A DNA stretch of 64,000 nucleotides from Aquatica leii (GCA_035610365.1 CM069435.1:87887389-87951388); one strand, 5' to 3'. Positions 34,641 through 47,400 are shown, counted from the first letter of the stretch. Numbers and translations are program-made. The notes: generated by a model from the letters alone, not told the origin.

Positions 34641-35554
34641 TTGTTCTATTAAAACAAAAACCATTTTGTTGTTTTTAGATTATATAACCTAATATTTTTG
34701 TTGAAATTTTTAAAATTAGATTAGACGGGAATGCTTACGACGTAAATTAGTTAAAAATACAAGTACAAACTATTTTAATGAAATGCTACGTTGTATTTTG
34801 AAATAAGCGATTGCTAAGTCAGAGCTAGCTTTGAAACAACTCTCATCGTCTGAAAGTGTTGCGTGTACTGTAATAAATGTCAGACTAAACGAGCAATTAG
34901 CTTACGGTAGAATAATTAAATCAGTTATAACACGTAAGACGATGTAAATCGGATTTAACCTCAGGGTCGAGATACAAAAGCTTAAGACAAAGAGAAAGTG
35001 GTATTGTCAAGGGCTGCCCTTATTACTTTTGCATAATTGATTGGTACGTTGCTGAAATTTTCATATATTAAGACTTAGGTCTAAACTAAATCTACTCGCA
35101 ATTTCAAAAAACAAATACGGAAAGAGATTTGTTACAAGTTGTCTTGACATAAATTTACTTTGGGTTAATTATCGTTACTGTTTTGTTTACATAGATTATT
35201 TGATTGTAAATAAAAAAAATTGTTGTTTTTTATTTTATGTGGAAAAATGTGATGAAACGTGGAAACGCTTTTGAAGAAGTTGTACTATTTGATTATATAC
35301 CACATGATTTCTAGTTACATATATATATTTTTTTTTGTTTAGGTACGTTTACACAATTCATAAGTAATGCATGAAACGTTTTTAACCTGGGTTTTTAATG
35401 TTTATTGAAAAGATCTGTTTTTACAGTTTTTTGACAAATTAGAAGGTCTTGGAATTTTAGGTAACTATTCTATCTAAACTAATGATTTTTGATTGTTTAT
35501 TAATCGCAGTATTTCACATTAGTTTAATTTAATTAATTTTAATTAAACTTGTCG
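34641..35554. other. AT-rich stretch with no recognised gene
   Basis: No reading frame or repeat that I can define. Confidence 0.4.
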
Positions 35555-35800
35555 GTGAGTAGGCGTAGCAAAGATTGTTACTACAAAAAAAAAGAAAATA
35601 CGGGTGCTAGAATTTTTGGTTCGGTGACACCAAGGGAACCCACTGTTAAAGAAATTAGGTCGAGGAGAAAAGCAAACAACTTGATAAAGAAACAACGTAA
35701 CTAATTGGTTGTATATTTTTTTCTATAAACAAATTTCAGTCAGAGACAAAATTAATCAAAAATTGACAAATAAAAACATTTGTAATAACTACATGTAATA
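35555..35800 (-). repeat. Left terminal repeat of the LTR-type element
   Basis: It aligns with about 38800-39060. Compared with the right copy, the left edge lacks roughly 60-70 bases (the part with TTTTGTTTTGGCTC), so it is truncated. Confidence 0.5.
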
Positions 35801-36229
35801 AAGTTCTCGATAACCAGACTTGATTTTTCAAAAATATTATCAAAGTAGCGTAAGACTTAACTCTGGACTTGGATCTTTTTAGTGTAGCATGTAATGCTAT
35901 TAACTGCTTCCGTATAACACTCCCGACACGTTCGAATAGTGGAAGCTTGCATTCGTTCATTTAAAATGACTTTAAATACGAACAATTACTAAATTTACTC
36001 GTTCAGTCATGAACAGTAATACTCAAATTTGACACTGAAGGTTAAATACTCGACTGAAAGTAAAATATAAATAATTATCGTAAGCACATTACAATTAGCT
36101 GAAGGCTTAATATAATGAATAGTAGATAAATAAGTAACAAACCTGAAGGCTTGATACAATTAACAAAGCAGAAAGTTTAATTGCTCTAATAATTACTATC
36201 ATTACAATGGGATAATGATTTAAGTTTCC

Positions 36230-38700
36230 GTACCTATAGGTAAAAGAAAGGCTTTGAGCCTCCGTCAACTTGCTTCGAGCGGTTCTGTAACGATCTAAAT
36301 ACTTTAGTCATCAGAGTTTTTATTCGATACCCATCTTAATCGAGTTTAACGATCAAAGTCCCTACAAAATTAAATTTGCTCGGAACGAATGTCTAAAAGG
36401 AAATGACTACGCAACGAAGGGTCCAGCAAGTTGAGTGATATCATACTGCCAGGAAGTTTAGGCATACGCCAAGAATTAAACCCTAAAAATCAACGCAACC
36501 CTCTTTCATAGTAACCTAATCCAGAAGAGGAAGAGAAGGAACTTGCTGATGTGAGGAACACCAGGTAGTGAGGTCGTTGAGAAAAGAGTCGCGAAAGCGC
36601 TTAGAAGACCTACATAACATGAAGCTAAGATGCTTAAGCATCAAAAAAGAGTCTTTGTCAGAGAAATCCCATCACTCAACGAACCCAGGACGATAATAGT
36701 AAAAGGTAAAAAGTTTAGGCAAGAGCCAAGGACCAAGAACCCTAAAAACTAACTGAAGTTCTTAGTGATCAAGCCCATTTTGAACGCACCCTAGAAAGGA
36801 AGGACGGGAAAAGGTACTATAGGTTATAAGGAACGGGACTACAACTGAACCCCGAGACTACAAAATGACTTAGGAATCCTATCACAATCTAAGGTTTTCT
36901 TGATGAAGTGCTGCACAATTGTGCAGTGTCGAAGCCTTTATTCCACCTCAAGCTCTAGCGTCAAGATGAAAACAAATTTGGAAGTCGTTGCGCTTTCTAA
37001 GATTAATTAACACAAGCGCACATTACCGCACCCAATATTCTTTTGACCACAATATTTTTCCCACGCATGAATGGAGTCTAGTCTAAGACCAGCGGAAACA
37101 AGACCCGGGAATTCCCTCCATATTGAAAGTTTAAAAAAAAGGAAAAGAAAAATTCCCCCAAGTTTTCCCCAAGACTTAAAAAGAAGACCACGTTTCGCAT
37201 CCACCAGAATGCGGCTGGCTCCGGAAAGGTATCATGCCTGAAGATGATGCTACCGAGTTGAAGACAATTAACTCGTGGCCGACTGCCTCTCTCTAAATAG
37301 CCTTTCCAGAGTACTTTGCCGTATTGCTAAATTAACCAACCTAAATACAAAGAAAACAAAAACAGTCATAGAATGAATGCTGTCCTTAATTGAAAAGTTT
37401 ACTGCAAGACTTAAATGCCATCAAGCGGAACAGGAAACCCAAAAAGAAAAGAAAAGTTAAAAATAAAGTGAGTCTTACGAGTGACTTACCAATCTCAAAA
37501 AAAAGTCGACAACGCATATATGTTTACATAAAGGTAGCATGTTCTGAAGTAAGATGCAGAAAAAATAAAACCAAAGAAATTTAACAAGTAACTTAACCAA
37601 ACAATCACTGACAGCAAAAAGAGGGAAACAATTGGGTGACATTAAAGCTAGAACTAACTAAATACCGACGACATACTCAAAAACCAAATCACAACATCAA
37701 AAGACTAAGATAATGGCTAAAAATCCTAAAGCAAAAAACGAACTAGAATTTACGACACTTGCGACGCCGATGAAAGAGAAAAGAACGATTAGAAAAAGAC
37801 AACAAAGTACAATTAGAAAGGTTTAAACGAGTAGATGTTGAGGGAAGAAAAGTAGCCCTTACAATTTTAGAAAGAATAGAAACTTTAGGTACATTTTTCA
37901 AGTCTTTCGAGCTAAGTTAGTATAGCGACGTAGTGAAGCAATTTTACAGTCGCGTCGTCTATCTACAAATACGCGCTTTTTGCGACACACATTCAAGACA
38001 ATAACGAATGTATTCAGACACTGTGGATGTCATATAAGGCCAGTAAAAGTAACTGAAAAAGAGAAATAACGTTTACACTATGCTGACCAGAAGTTCAATG
38101 AACGTAGTGCTCGATGATTAATTGATTTAAATTGATCGTTTAGAGTTACTAGCACAGATCTTTATCATCTTGAGGATTTGGCACTCGTTAACAAAGAAGA
38201 CCGTAGGCCACGAACCGCATCGACAAGGATTCGTCACTAACTTATTGTACTACTGGTCTTTAATAGGTCCATACTTTTTGAAAATGAAGACAAATCAGTA
38301 AGCAAATCAAAACGAATAGGAACAGAACCTAAAGGAGTATCACTCTTAAAATGACAATGAAATCAAGTATTAGAATTTGCAGTAGGTTTAGAAGAAGGAA
38401 ATGAAGGTTCTTCTGCCGCATACATATTCTACACAAGCACTTGGGTCTTAAAAATCGTTTAAATATTTATTGCTGCTATACCCCAACCGATATAAAGTGT
38501 TCCAAAACAAATCGAGCTACCAATAACCGTATATAGTAACTACATATAAGTACATTTAACAAGATAGAGACCCATAACAATTAAAAACTATCGATAGTCA
38601 AAGAAAGCAGTAAACAATATCAAACAAGAGAGCTAGGAAGAAAGCTATTAAACACCGATTAGTACAACCAATCGATAGTTAAGTTAAGAAAAGAAACAGT
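36230..38700. other. Interior of the LTR-type element, no identified gene
   Basis: The plus strand is A-rich and somewhat GC-richer than the flanks. A partial duplication is visible: AAGTTTAGGCATACGCCAAG near 36456 and AAGTTTAGGCAAGAGCCAAG near 36710, each followed by AACCCTAAAAA. A 64-codon basic frame (37390-37584, plus) and a 65-codon frame (37007-37204, minus) are not recognised. Confidence 0.35.
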
Positions 38701-38712
38701 AAGTAAATCAAG

Positions 38713-38730
38713 GCCTCACGTTGGGTGCCA
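38713..38730 (-). other. Primer-binding-site-like sequence
   Basis: The minus strand reads TGGCACCCAACGTGAGGC. Insect gypsy-type retroelements often carry TGGCGCCCAACGTGGGGC just after the 5' LTR, where a host tRNA primes minus-strand synthesis. Here two of 18 bases differ. Its place next to the right terminal repeat sets the orientation of the element. Confidence 0.55.
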
Positions 38731-39060
38731 TTTTTGTTTTGGCTCTTTTTTTTCTAGCGGGTTCGATTGATAACAACGACGCAACGGTTAGTTAAGATGT
38801 CGATGCTTGACATTGCTACTATAAAAAAAAAATAAAACGGGCGCCACTTTTAGCGTACTCGTAAAATCCTTGGTTCGGAGGTACATATGAATCCATTGTC
38901 AGAGAAATTAGGTAGAGCAGAAAAGCAAACAATTTGATAACGAAATAACGTAACAAGTTGGTAGTATATTTTCCAATAAAAGAATTTCAGCTAATTAGAG
39001 ACAAAATTAATCAAAAATTAACAAATACACACATTCTTAGCTTCTCGTAACTATAGGTGA
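38731..39060 (-). repeat. Right terminal repeat (putative 5' LTR)
   Basis: It begins beside the primer-binding-site-like sequence and aligns with the left repeat over about 250 bases. Beyond about 39060 the two copies diverge, so the outer LTR edge is uncertain. Confidence 0.45.
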
Positions 39061-39199
39061 AGAAAAAGTGAATGATCAAAATACTTTAGTAAGGAGGATC
39101 TTCATTATCAAAGTGATTACAAAATTTTCGCAACGAATGCTGTGTAACGAGCGTTCACTCCATGAATGATATTATATCGCCAGACTCGCACGCTCTTAC

Positions 39200-42090
39200 A
39201 GTGCGGTACTAGAAATATTTGTTAAATGTTAAATGTTCAAATTTATTAATAAAAACACGTAATGGCTCATTCGGTGTTTTTTTATAGTTTTATGTTGTTT
39301 TTTTTTAATATTAGACTTAATTTTGATTTTTTTTGTTCTATTTATAAGAAACGATTTAGGCCTGATTTGAAAAGTTACTTGAGTACATTGTCTCGTCTAA
39401 AGCCCACTACTGCAATGTTTACGCACTTTACAGACACGTAACGTTGCGTGCACTCTTAACATAAAAGAACCTTTTTATCGTAGAGCGTATTAATCTCGAA
39501 GTCATTAAAGCAGCAAAGCGAGCAAAAAAAACAATATCGTTTTGTTAGGTCTGTACCGGATCGGAGTTTGTAAAAGTTTTAAGGTATCTAACGTGCTCTA
39601 GAAATTTTCGCGTTTTTATAATGAAAACTTTTATGTTTGCAGAGCGAAAAATAGAACAGTTATTGATTTTGTTCATTTACCAAACATAAATTGTTTACTG
39701 AAGCTTTATGAAACGTTGTTGTCCTAGCGAAGACCACGCGATGAGCATTTTTTGCCTCGAATGTGCGACATAATTAATCCAAGGCTTCTACAGATGAGTT
39801 AAAAATAAAATAATCAGTTAACCGTGGTTACAAAACAACTGATGCAAAGTAAACAAGGTTTTAGATTACGGTGCAACAGACATGCATAAAATAACAAAGA
39901 AGCATTTGGTTGAAATCGTGACTGGTTTAATACGTTGACGTTAAGTCAATAGTATCAGACATTGTGCATGTGTTTGAATACGAGTAAGACATAACTTGAT
40001 AAAGGTGCGACGGTTTGTTTAGTTCTCCCCTCTATATCTACAAATTCTAATTTGCTAAACGTTGTTGACACTACTTTAGATTATCTAAGAGCAATTTAAT
40101 TTGATAAAAAAAGCAAACAGTTAATCGAGTAATTAGTTTTATGGGAGTTGTTTGAGTTGGCACTTAAACTATAAATTAATTTTTTGAAAAAAAATTAATA
40201 CGTTATTGATTTTCTGTGAATTGCGTTTTTTTTTTACTAAAGTTTGATTCGTTTTTCATAGACTTTTAACAAACTCAGCGGGTGGTTTATTGTGTTTCAA
40301 TTTTATTACACAGTCTTCTAAGTTTGTATCAAATAATAAACGGTAAAACAAAAGAAACATGTTTAAGTAAACACAGTTTGTTGTCTAAAATTGTAAATTA
40401 AAAAGGTTGCCTACACTACGTAGTCGTAAAGATTTTTAACATCTAAGTACATTTTTTTCGTATAGATTAGTAACATCCAAATACGTAAAAAAATTAATTA
40501 TTTTTATAACAAGCATTTTTGAGTTACAGCTTTAGGGTGACACATAGAAACCTGTTGCGAACAACTTAACATAATAGAAAATAGCGCCACGGGAGGCTTC
40601 AAGAATAACGTCAAAGAGAGCTTGACGAGTAAAGTTATTGCATATCGCTTTTGTGACAATTTCTCGTCGCAATTTTTGTACGTCCAACTTTTAAAATGTG
40701 ATGTTTTTGCAAAAGTCAAGTTGTTGCCAAATTTATATTTTGTTTCCTGTCGGAGAACTTTTTGGGATGCGGTTTGTCATGTGGAAACAAAAATTGGGAC
40801 GCGTCACGTGTTATACTTTAAGATTGTTTACATAATATTGATCGCAAACTGTATTTATTTGCTAAAACCGAAAATTAGGTTGAGTTAATAACCGTAAAAT
40901 AACGTAAACAAGATTTTGTAGGTATGCAACTAATATAAATATTTAAATAAGTTTCTATTAAGCGTATAATAACAAAAAATTAAGTTAGTAGAAGAATCGT
41001 ATTTGTTGCAGTTGGCTTCAATTAGTTTTTTCTAATAATTAAAAAAAAATACTTTTGCTAAAAAAACTTGAAAAATACATCGAATACATTACACGTCCAA
41101 TGTCTTGTAAGAATCGAGCCGATATTCTCGAAAATGTAATTTTATGTTTAGGAGAAAAACGACTCGTATCTAACTGACCAGTTTCTGTGTCAACACGAAC
41201 CAATCCAATAAAATTAGATTCGTTTCTTTTTTCGTTTGGCAATATCCGATTACTTACAAGTTCTTAAATTTTATTAACAATTGCGTTAAAATTTATAATC
41301 GTTTCCATTCTATTTTATCATCGCGCCAGTAACATTTGGTTTTGATATTAAAATGTGGGCGCGTTTAAAGGAGGCTTAACGTAATATCATAGTCGTTAAG
41401 GGCTTATTCTAATTTCGTTTGAAAGGGCGCTTAAAATTAATGTTTTAACAAAATTTTAAACTAAGTTAAAGATAACTACAAGGATATGTTTTTACAAAAG
41501 CGTTAGACACCGTTACGGTGAAACTGAAATGTATGTAGGCGTCGATAATGAAGAAATGTTGAATCAAAGTGTTTCAGATTTACACGTAGAATAAATTATT
41601 TTTGAAAAATTTTATCGATAATGTGATGTAGCTTTCAGTTTTATTTGGTATAATGAAAATACAAGGAATTAAATTACGCCCACTTTGATAAATAATAGAA
41701 ATCAATACGACAGATAAAAAAATATTTTTATTACGAAGTAGCTAGATTCGTGCTGGCTTAATGTATACGACAAACACAAATATTTTTTTAAACGTTATGA
41801 AAATAAACCATTAAAATATTTTTTTGAAAATAAGTAATTTTAAAAACTACACATTTGTAAAAAAAAGCTAGACATGTTTTAAAATTAAGCAAAATATAAA
41901 CCAACCGAAACATTATGCGTAAAATAAATTTTAAGAAAAAATTAAAAATATATTTTCAAAAGCTCGCGCACCCAAAACCATAAAAAACATTTGTTTTTTT
42001 TTACATTTTTAGAAATCGGTCAACATCAACTACTATAGCCTGTAACAAAATGAAAAAATGTATATAATTATTCATTAAAAATGAAAAAGT
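39200..42090. other. AT-rich stretch with no recognised gene
   Basis: Two overlapping opposite frames (40504-40719 minus and 40622-40888 plus) cover a slightly GC-richer patch, but neither has a recognisable motif. Nothing else is supported. Confidence 0.4.
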
Positions 42091-42099
42091 TGAAGTAAA

Positions 42100-43478
42100 G
42101 GAATCTTTAAAAAATATTTGCTTGAAGTTATTGGAAATTAGGCAATAAAAACTATTAATACGTGTAGAGAAACTGAAAATAAATATAAAACTTAGTTTTT
42201 TTCTTAATAATTTATAAATTTTAGTTTATCGCTTTTGTAAAACCGTCTTTGACAGTTTTTGTGCACTTGTCAGCATAAACGTCAAACTGTGTTTGAGAGA
42301 TTTTGTGACTTTGGGGACCTTGTAGTCTCTATTCGAGCATTAAAATTTTGTTTTTGTCTAAATTAGTCGTTATTTTCCTTCAACGACTTTTAAAGCCCTC
42401 GTCTCGCTCGGGTCTAAAAATGCCCACCCGTGAAAAAAAGGACCAATTTACACACTAAATAATTAACTATTAACGTTTGCTGTCAATAGCGACGACCGCC
42501 ACACAAATAATAGCTATGACGATGATTACGCTCGGAGAGCAACGTGATACAACCCGAGGGTTGTTACGGTAAAACGTAAGCCTTGCACTTGGCTGAAGTG
42601 CAACCAATTACCGATAATTTAATCTACCACAAAGAAAGCAACGGCAGCTCAAAATTTCGAATACTGGGAAGTGGGAAGAGTAACTAATAAAATTCACCCT
42701 GTAAAAGTTAAAGCAAACAAATCTTTAAAAAATATTTATTTTAAATTATCGGAAATTAGACAATTAAACTATTAATGCGCGTAAAGAAACTGAAAATAAA
42801 TGTAAAACTTTGTGTTTTCTTTCTATAGAATTTAAACAGATTTGAAAGTACGAGTAAATATTTTTTTCCAAAAATGTTTGATTTAGACGTTTTTTGAATC
42901 ACATTACGTACTAGGATAAAAATTGGTCATACAGATTGGAGTCTCAAAATCTCCCATTTTTTTGTACAAATTGATAATTGAAATACATGTGTATTTTAAA
43001 AATAGTTTTATTGTTCTTAATTGTTTTTTCAATTTTGTAAACCGTTTTTGGCAGTTTTGTGCACTTATAGACATAAACGTCAAACTGTTTTTGAGAGACT
43101 TAGAGACTTTGGAAATCTTGTAGTGTCTGCTCGAGCAATAAAATTTTATATTCGACTCGCTCCTGTCTAACTTGGTTATTTTTCCCGCATGGACTTCTAA
43201 AGCCCTCGTCTCACACAGGTTTAAAATGCACACCCGTGAAAAAAGGCTTAATTACACAAGAACTCGTTAAATAATTAACTATTAATGCTTGTCAATAGCG
43301 ACGACCGCAACACAAACAATAACTATGACGATGATTACACTCGGAAAGCAACGTGATGCAGCCCAAGGATTGTTACACTAAAACGTAAGTTCTGCACTTA
43401 ATTCAAATGCGATCAACCATCATCTACCACAAAGAAAGCAACGGCAGCTTAAAATTTCGAAGAGTGAGAAGAGTAACT
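42100..43478 (+). repeat. Direct repeat of a 620-800-bp unit, two copies
   Basis: Unit 1 (about 42100-42718) and unit 2 (about 42720-43478) share, in order: TCTTTAAAAAATATTT, GAAACTGAAAATAAAT, a CGTCAAACTGT block, AAAGCCCTCGTCTC, CACCCGTGAAAAAA, CAATAGCGACGACCGC, TATGACGATGATTAC and CTACCACAAAGAAAGCAACG. Unit 2 carries about 180 extra bases near 42830-43010. A third fragment with GATGATTACGCCCGGAGAGC lies at 45655-45720. No coding frame is shared, so these are probably solo LTRs or a noncoding element in tandem. Confidence 0.75.
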
Positions 43479-43935
43479 AATAGGATGCCGATTCGATTTG
43501 ATATGCATGTGATAACATGCATATATTGTAGTGTTTTGGTAAATGAATCATGTTTGTATAAACATTCAATGACATTGCTCCGGCTAGCTCTATACAGTAC
43601 AACCCACCTCTCAGGTATCAGAGTTTACCTCTATTGTGGGAGATGACAAATTTTATTTTAATCAATTTACGACAAAAAAAAACACTTCATTTCACATAAT
43701 TTAATTGAATGCGATCACCCCAAGATTCTAACAAATAAGAAAACAACTTCTCTTACAAACTACATCGTCGGAGGTACCATCCAACCCATTTAACCGCTCT
43801 ATGCTTGTTATGTATAACTAACTACCTTATCCTATTGTTTACAATCAATTAATTCTAACCTGCACAATGCTGCTGTACCCTACACTCGAATTTCAGCTGT
43901 CGGACTTCTCAATTTACAAGTCTATTTTTCCATCA

Positions 43936-44117
43936 CTGGTTTATTACAATCCTGGTATCCTTTATTTGTATCTACTTTGTCCATTAACACTTAACTACTC
44001 TTTATTTCACTTTACACCTGGTTTATTACAATCCTGGTATCCTTTATTTGTATCTACTTTGTCCATTAACACTTAACTACTCTTTATTTCACTTTACACC
44101 TGGTTTATTACAATCCC
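43936..44117 (+). repeat. Perfect 82-bp tandem duplication
   Basis: Bases 43936-44017 and 44018-44099 are identical, and 18 bases of a third unit follow (44100-44117). The unit starts CTGGTTTATTACAATCC. It is pyrimidine-rich on the plus strand and lies in a longer CT-rich tract (43900-44270). Lack of any mismatch, unlike all other repeats here, points to a recent duplication. Confidence 0.95.
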
Positions 44118-45000
44118 TTCCTTTGCATTTTATTGAAATATCTCTTTTAAGAGAAACGTGCTTTTTATATTTCCTTCATTCTCTTAACCTCTTAATATTA
44201 ATTTTCCTTTTACATCCCTTCCTTTCTTCGCTTCTTGTCCTTTTTATTAAAACGTCTCACCAATCTTAATGAGACATCATTAATTGTGCCCTTAATTTCT
44301 AAAAATTCATAGATTTTGGCAAAATTACTTTTTTTATTTTTATTATTATTTTCCTTCTTTTTTTTCGAAACCGTTAACAACCGTATCTAACAAAGTGTTT
44401 TTTTTTTATCTTACAAAATCATTAATTCCCGGTTCCCTTTTTTTTAAATTATTACTTAAAAAAATTAATTATTGTTATACAAGTCTTTTTTCATATACTC
44501 ACTACACTACAATATGTATGTAGTCGTTCGTGCATACGATCAACACCATAACAAGTAATTAAATACAGAAAGAAAATGCGATTAACGCTAATGGCATACC
44601 CAAAAAATCTCCATAAAAGAGCTGAAAATTAAACTAATAGATATACAACCGTGGTATCACGAGTAAGCTACTAATGTTTTATTCGATGATTGATATACAC
44701 AAAGTGCGCTAAGTTTCCAAGATTTTAATTGACTGTGTATTAGATTAGCTCATCTAACGAATATCACACATGATATGATTAGAGTTAACCAGAACGATTT
44801 AATGCCGGAATCTGTAGATGACTTAGTTATCGACTCAATAAAGAAATAATTAGATAAGGTTAAAAAATGTCTGAGGTAACAAACACGTAATGGTGACCAT
44901 ACGTGCTGTTAGAATAGAGGAATATTAGATCTCGCTGTAAAATGAAAATAAATTCTTGCCCCAGCGATTCTTTCACACACAAATATCGAAATATTAATTG
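44118..45000. other. AT-rich, partly pyrimidine-rich stretch without a recognised gene
   Basis: 44120-44460 is T/C-rich on the plus strand. No gene is supported. Confidence 0.35.
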
Positions 45001-45004
45001 ATTT

Positions 45005-45343
45005 ACACCATTAAAAAACGCGAATGTTCCAAAATTCTTAAATGTGGATATTACTAGACATTTAGCACGTACTGTTTTCTTAACGGCAGGAGAAACTGAA
45101 TTAATCATGAGGAAATCAAACTCGTAGATGATGTTTACAATGAGCAAGATTCATACAGCGCTAGATACCATAACAAGGTTTTTTTTTAACATAACAGAGT
45201 TTCTGGCCGGAGGGATGTACGTTACTCTATCATCTAGTCACGCCATTGATGCATACAAAATTTTATTTTTTACTTTATATAAAATAAAAACTAAAAATGA
45301 ACAATTACTTGAGTTTCTATTACAAGTATATCTAGTACTTTAG
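45005..45343 (+). pseudogene. Unidentified coding-like frame with one internal stop
   Basis: One plus-strand frame is open for about 113 codons except a TAG at 45126, ending at 45341-45343. It reads, for example, NVDITRHLARTVFLTAGETE and later GGMYVTLSSSHAIDAY. The composition is mixed and not merely AT-driven. Its last third overlaps a block repeated at 45715-45850, so it may belong to a mobile element. No family is recognised, and chance cannot be excluded. Confidence 0.25.
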
Positions 45344-45905
45344 AACAATAAATAGTTTGATTTTTAATTATTTACTTATCAAATTGATTTTACAATCACA
45401 ACGAATGTGTCAGATGTGCTCAAATATCTTGAAAAAAAATGCACCATAAGCAGTAGAAAAGTTGTTATCACCTAAGTCTAAACAAAAATATGGAAAGAAA
45501 TATTTTTGAGTACGTAATAAGGCGTTGTGAATCCAAAACGCCTTTTCATAACGTCCCGGTTATTATGTATATGTTTACGCATCTCGTATCCTAGATATTA
45601 TGAGTAAATTATAACTAAGTGAAAAATAATAGCTATTTTATGTACCAAGGGCGTTATTACGATGATTACGCCCGGAGAGCAACTTTATGCAGCCTGAGGG
45701 CCTTGGGTCTGATTTTATTTTTTACTTTATATAAAATTCAAAGTAAAAATGAATAATTATTTAATTTTTATTACAAGCATATCTATTAGTTTAGAGCAAT
45801 CAATAGTTTGATGTTTAATTATTTACTTGTTAAATTGATTATGAGAGGGCGTTATGCCCTCTAAATTCAAAATGCCTTTTCATAACCACCTGGTAATATG
45901 CCAAG
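45257..45905 (+). repeat. Direct repeat pair with about 460-base offset
   Basis: 45257-45410 and 45715-45850 share TTTTATTTTTTACTTTATAT, then ATTACAAG.ATATCTA and AATAGTTTGAT.TTTAATTAT. Both are followed by a GGCGTT...AAAATGCCTTTTCATAAC type block (45520-45560 and 45848-45890). The sequence between them holds a piece of the 42-kb repeat. It resembles terminal repeats of a very small element, but no coding part is present. Confidence 0.65.
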
Positions 45906-46915
45906 AATGACATGAAATTAAATGGTTTTAGAAAGTTGAAGTGTGAGATATAAAGAAACCTAAGACCTTTGGCGAAATATGCAAATTCCTAAACAACGCT
46001 GCTGATGGAATTCGTTTAGTTAGAAAAGTAAAGTTTGCTTTGATGTAATTTTGTAGCCATATTGTAAACGTTATTTTATATCATAGGTAGCTTAATTGTT
46101 TGAATTGCAGGTGCCTTGGGCTTGATGAATTGCTTAAAATGAATGTAAGCAGTGACGTAGCCAGGATTTTAGTTAGGGAGGGGGGTTTGGTTAAAAAAAT
46201 TGTTTTGCCCTATAAATAGACTAAAGGTTTTAAAACTCCCACCTGGTTTTTTTTGCAAGCATCACTTTGTTGGTGATTTTTAATAAATATTATTTTTTAT
46301 TTCTTATTTAAGAAATGTTGAAGATTAAGCATCTCTAGTAATCAATATACCTCATTCTAATACCGGTAGAGGTAGAACATTTAACACAAATAACAATCAA
46401 GAAAATATTGGATTCATTTCTTTGATCATAGGAATAGAAATCATTGCAAAAATCTCAAGAGACATTTATCTGACAGTGATTCATACACGCTGTATCGATA
46501 ATAGCGTTAATGAAAACACTCAAACAGCAAAGAAAATTATTCCAGGATCTTCCAATGTGCAATTATCTAAATATGCAAATTGCAATAATCAAAATTTTGA
46601 AGAAAAACCCGGAATTGGCTATTGGATCAGAAATTTCTATCAAAGATTGTTAAAACAGCATTTTTAACTTTAATACTACAAATAACAAATAATTTGTTTC
46701 ATATTCTATCGAATATTCTACCTTTCAATACTTTGTAATAGCTAGTATTGTTTTATTTGGCATTGTTTGTAGAAAAAATGCATGCATTACAACCAAAAAA
46801 AGTTCCTTTTTTGCCCTCGAGTAAATGCCGCCCTCCGCTCCACGTCAAGCGGCAAACTTTCATCTACGAGCAAAAAAAGTCGTAATTTTTACTCCTTATA
46901 CATAAATAACTAGTA
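45906..46915. other. Noncoding stretch with one possible element terminus
   Basis: CAGTGACGTAGCCAGGATTT at about 46152 resembles the left end of common nonautonomous DNA elements (CAGTGRCGTAG type). No partner end was found. An 81-codon frame (46422-46667) is not recognised. Confidence 0.35.
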
Positions 46916-46919
46916 AATT

Positions 46920-47400
46920 AGTACTGTTGACAATAGCAAACACAAAAACGTATCTAAAAAGTACACTTTTGTGATTTAACTAATTTAAATTTAACACGGA
47001 TGTCTAATAAAACAAGTTTAAAAAACACAAAAACTCGATTCTGAAATACATATTTTTTTAATTTTCTATCAGTATCTTGTTATAAACTGTAATCCTTTAA
47101 GTCTAACACGGAAACTAAAACAAACAGTACAGTTTTGGAATTTTTTATCAAAAATTTATTAGAAACGTTTATTTTCTAAGTTTAAAGCGGATGGTTGACA
47201 AAAACAAATTTAAGAAATTTAATTTTTTTAACGAATATTAAAACCAGACAACCCAAAAACAACATGTAACTGTTCCAAAAAATACATTTTTGTAATTTAA
47301 TTCTTCATCCATAATTTATTATAAACTGTGATTTTTTATATAGTAACAAAAATCAAAACACACAATAATTTGTTTATTTCAAGAATATTTTTTAGATGTT
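46920..47400 (+). repeat. Satellite B, left array (about three degenerate units)
   Basis: Units carry CAAACACAAAAACG or CAACCCAAAAACAACATG, then an AAGTACACTTTTGTGATTTA or AATACATTTTTGTAATTTAA block, then TTATTATAAACTGT and a CTAACACGGA or AAAGCGGATG block. The same order is found at 53100-53720, including the stretch AAAAGTACACTTTTGTGATT in both arrays. Units are roughly 150 bases. Confidence 0.7.

Larger units (their letters stand above)
35555..39060 (-). mobile_element. Decayed LTR-type retroelement (minus strand)
   Basis: Two related blocks of 250-330 bases, in the same orientation and 3.2 kb apart (35555-35800 and about 38800-39060), share TTGTTACTAC/TTGCTACTAT plus an A run, CTTGGTTCGG/TTTGGTTCGG, AAAGCAAACAA, GACAAAATTAATCAAAAATT and GACAAATA. 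Between them, directly next to the right copy, is a sequence that on the minus strand resembles a retroelement primer-binding site. This suggests a 5' LTR on the right and an element read on the minus strand. The interior has no recognisable gag or pol, so it is either nonautonomous or fully decayed. The plus strand is the A-rich one, which argues mildly against a minus-strand coding region. Confidence 0.45.

Noticed and set aside
37007-37584. Two frames of 64-65 codons inside the LTR-type element taken as gag
   Set aside because: They lie on opposite strands, have no zinc knuckle or capsid motif, and are too short to support a call.
42904-43233. 109-codon minus-strand frame
   Set aside because: It lies inside one unit of the 42-kb repeat, and the other unit does not keep the frame.
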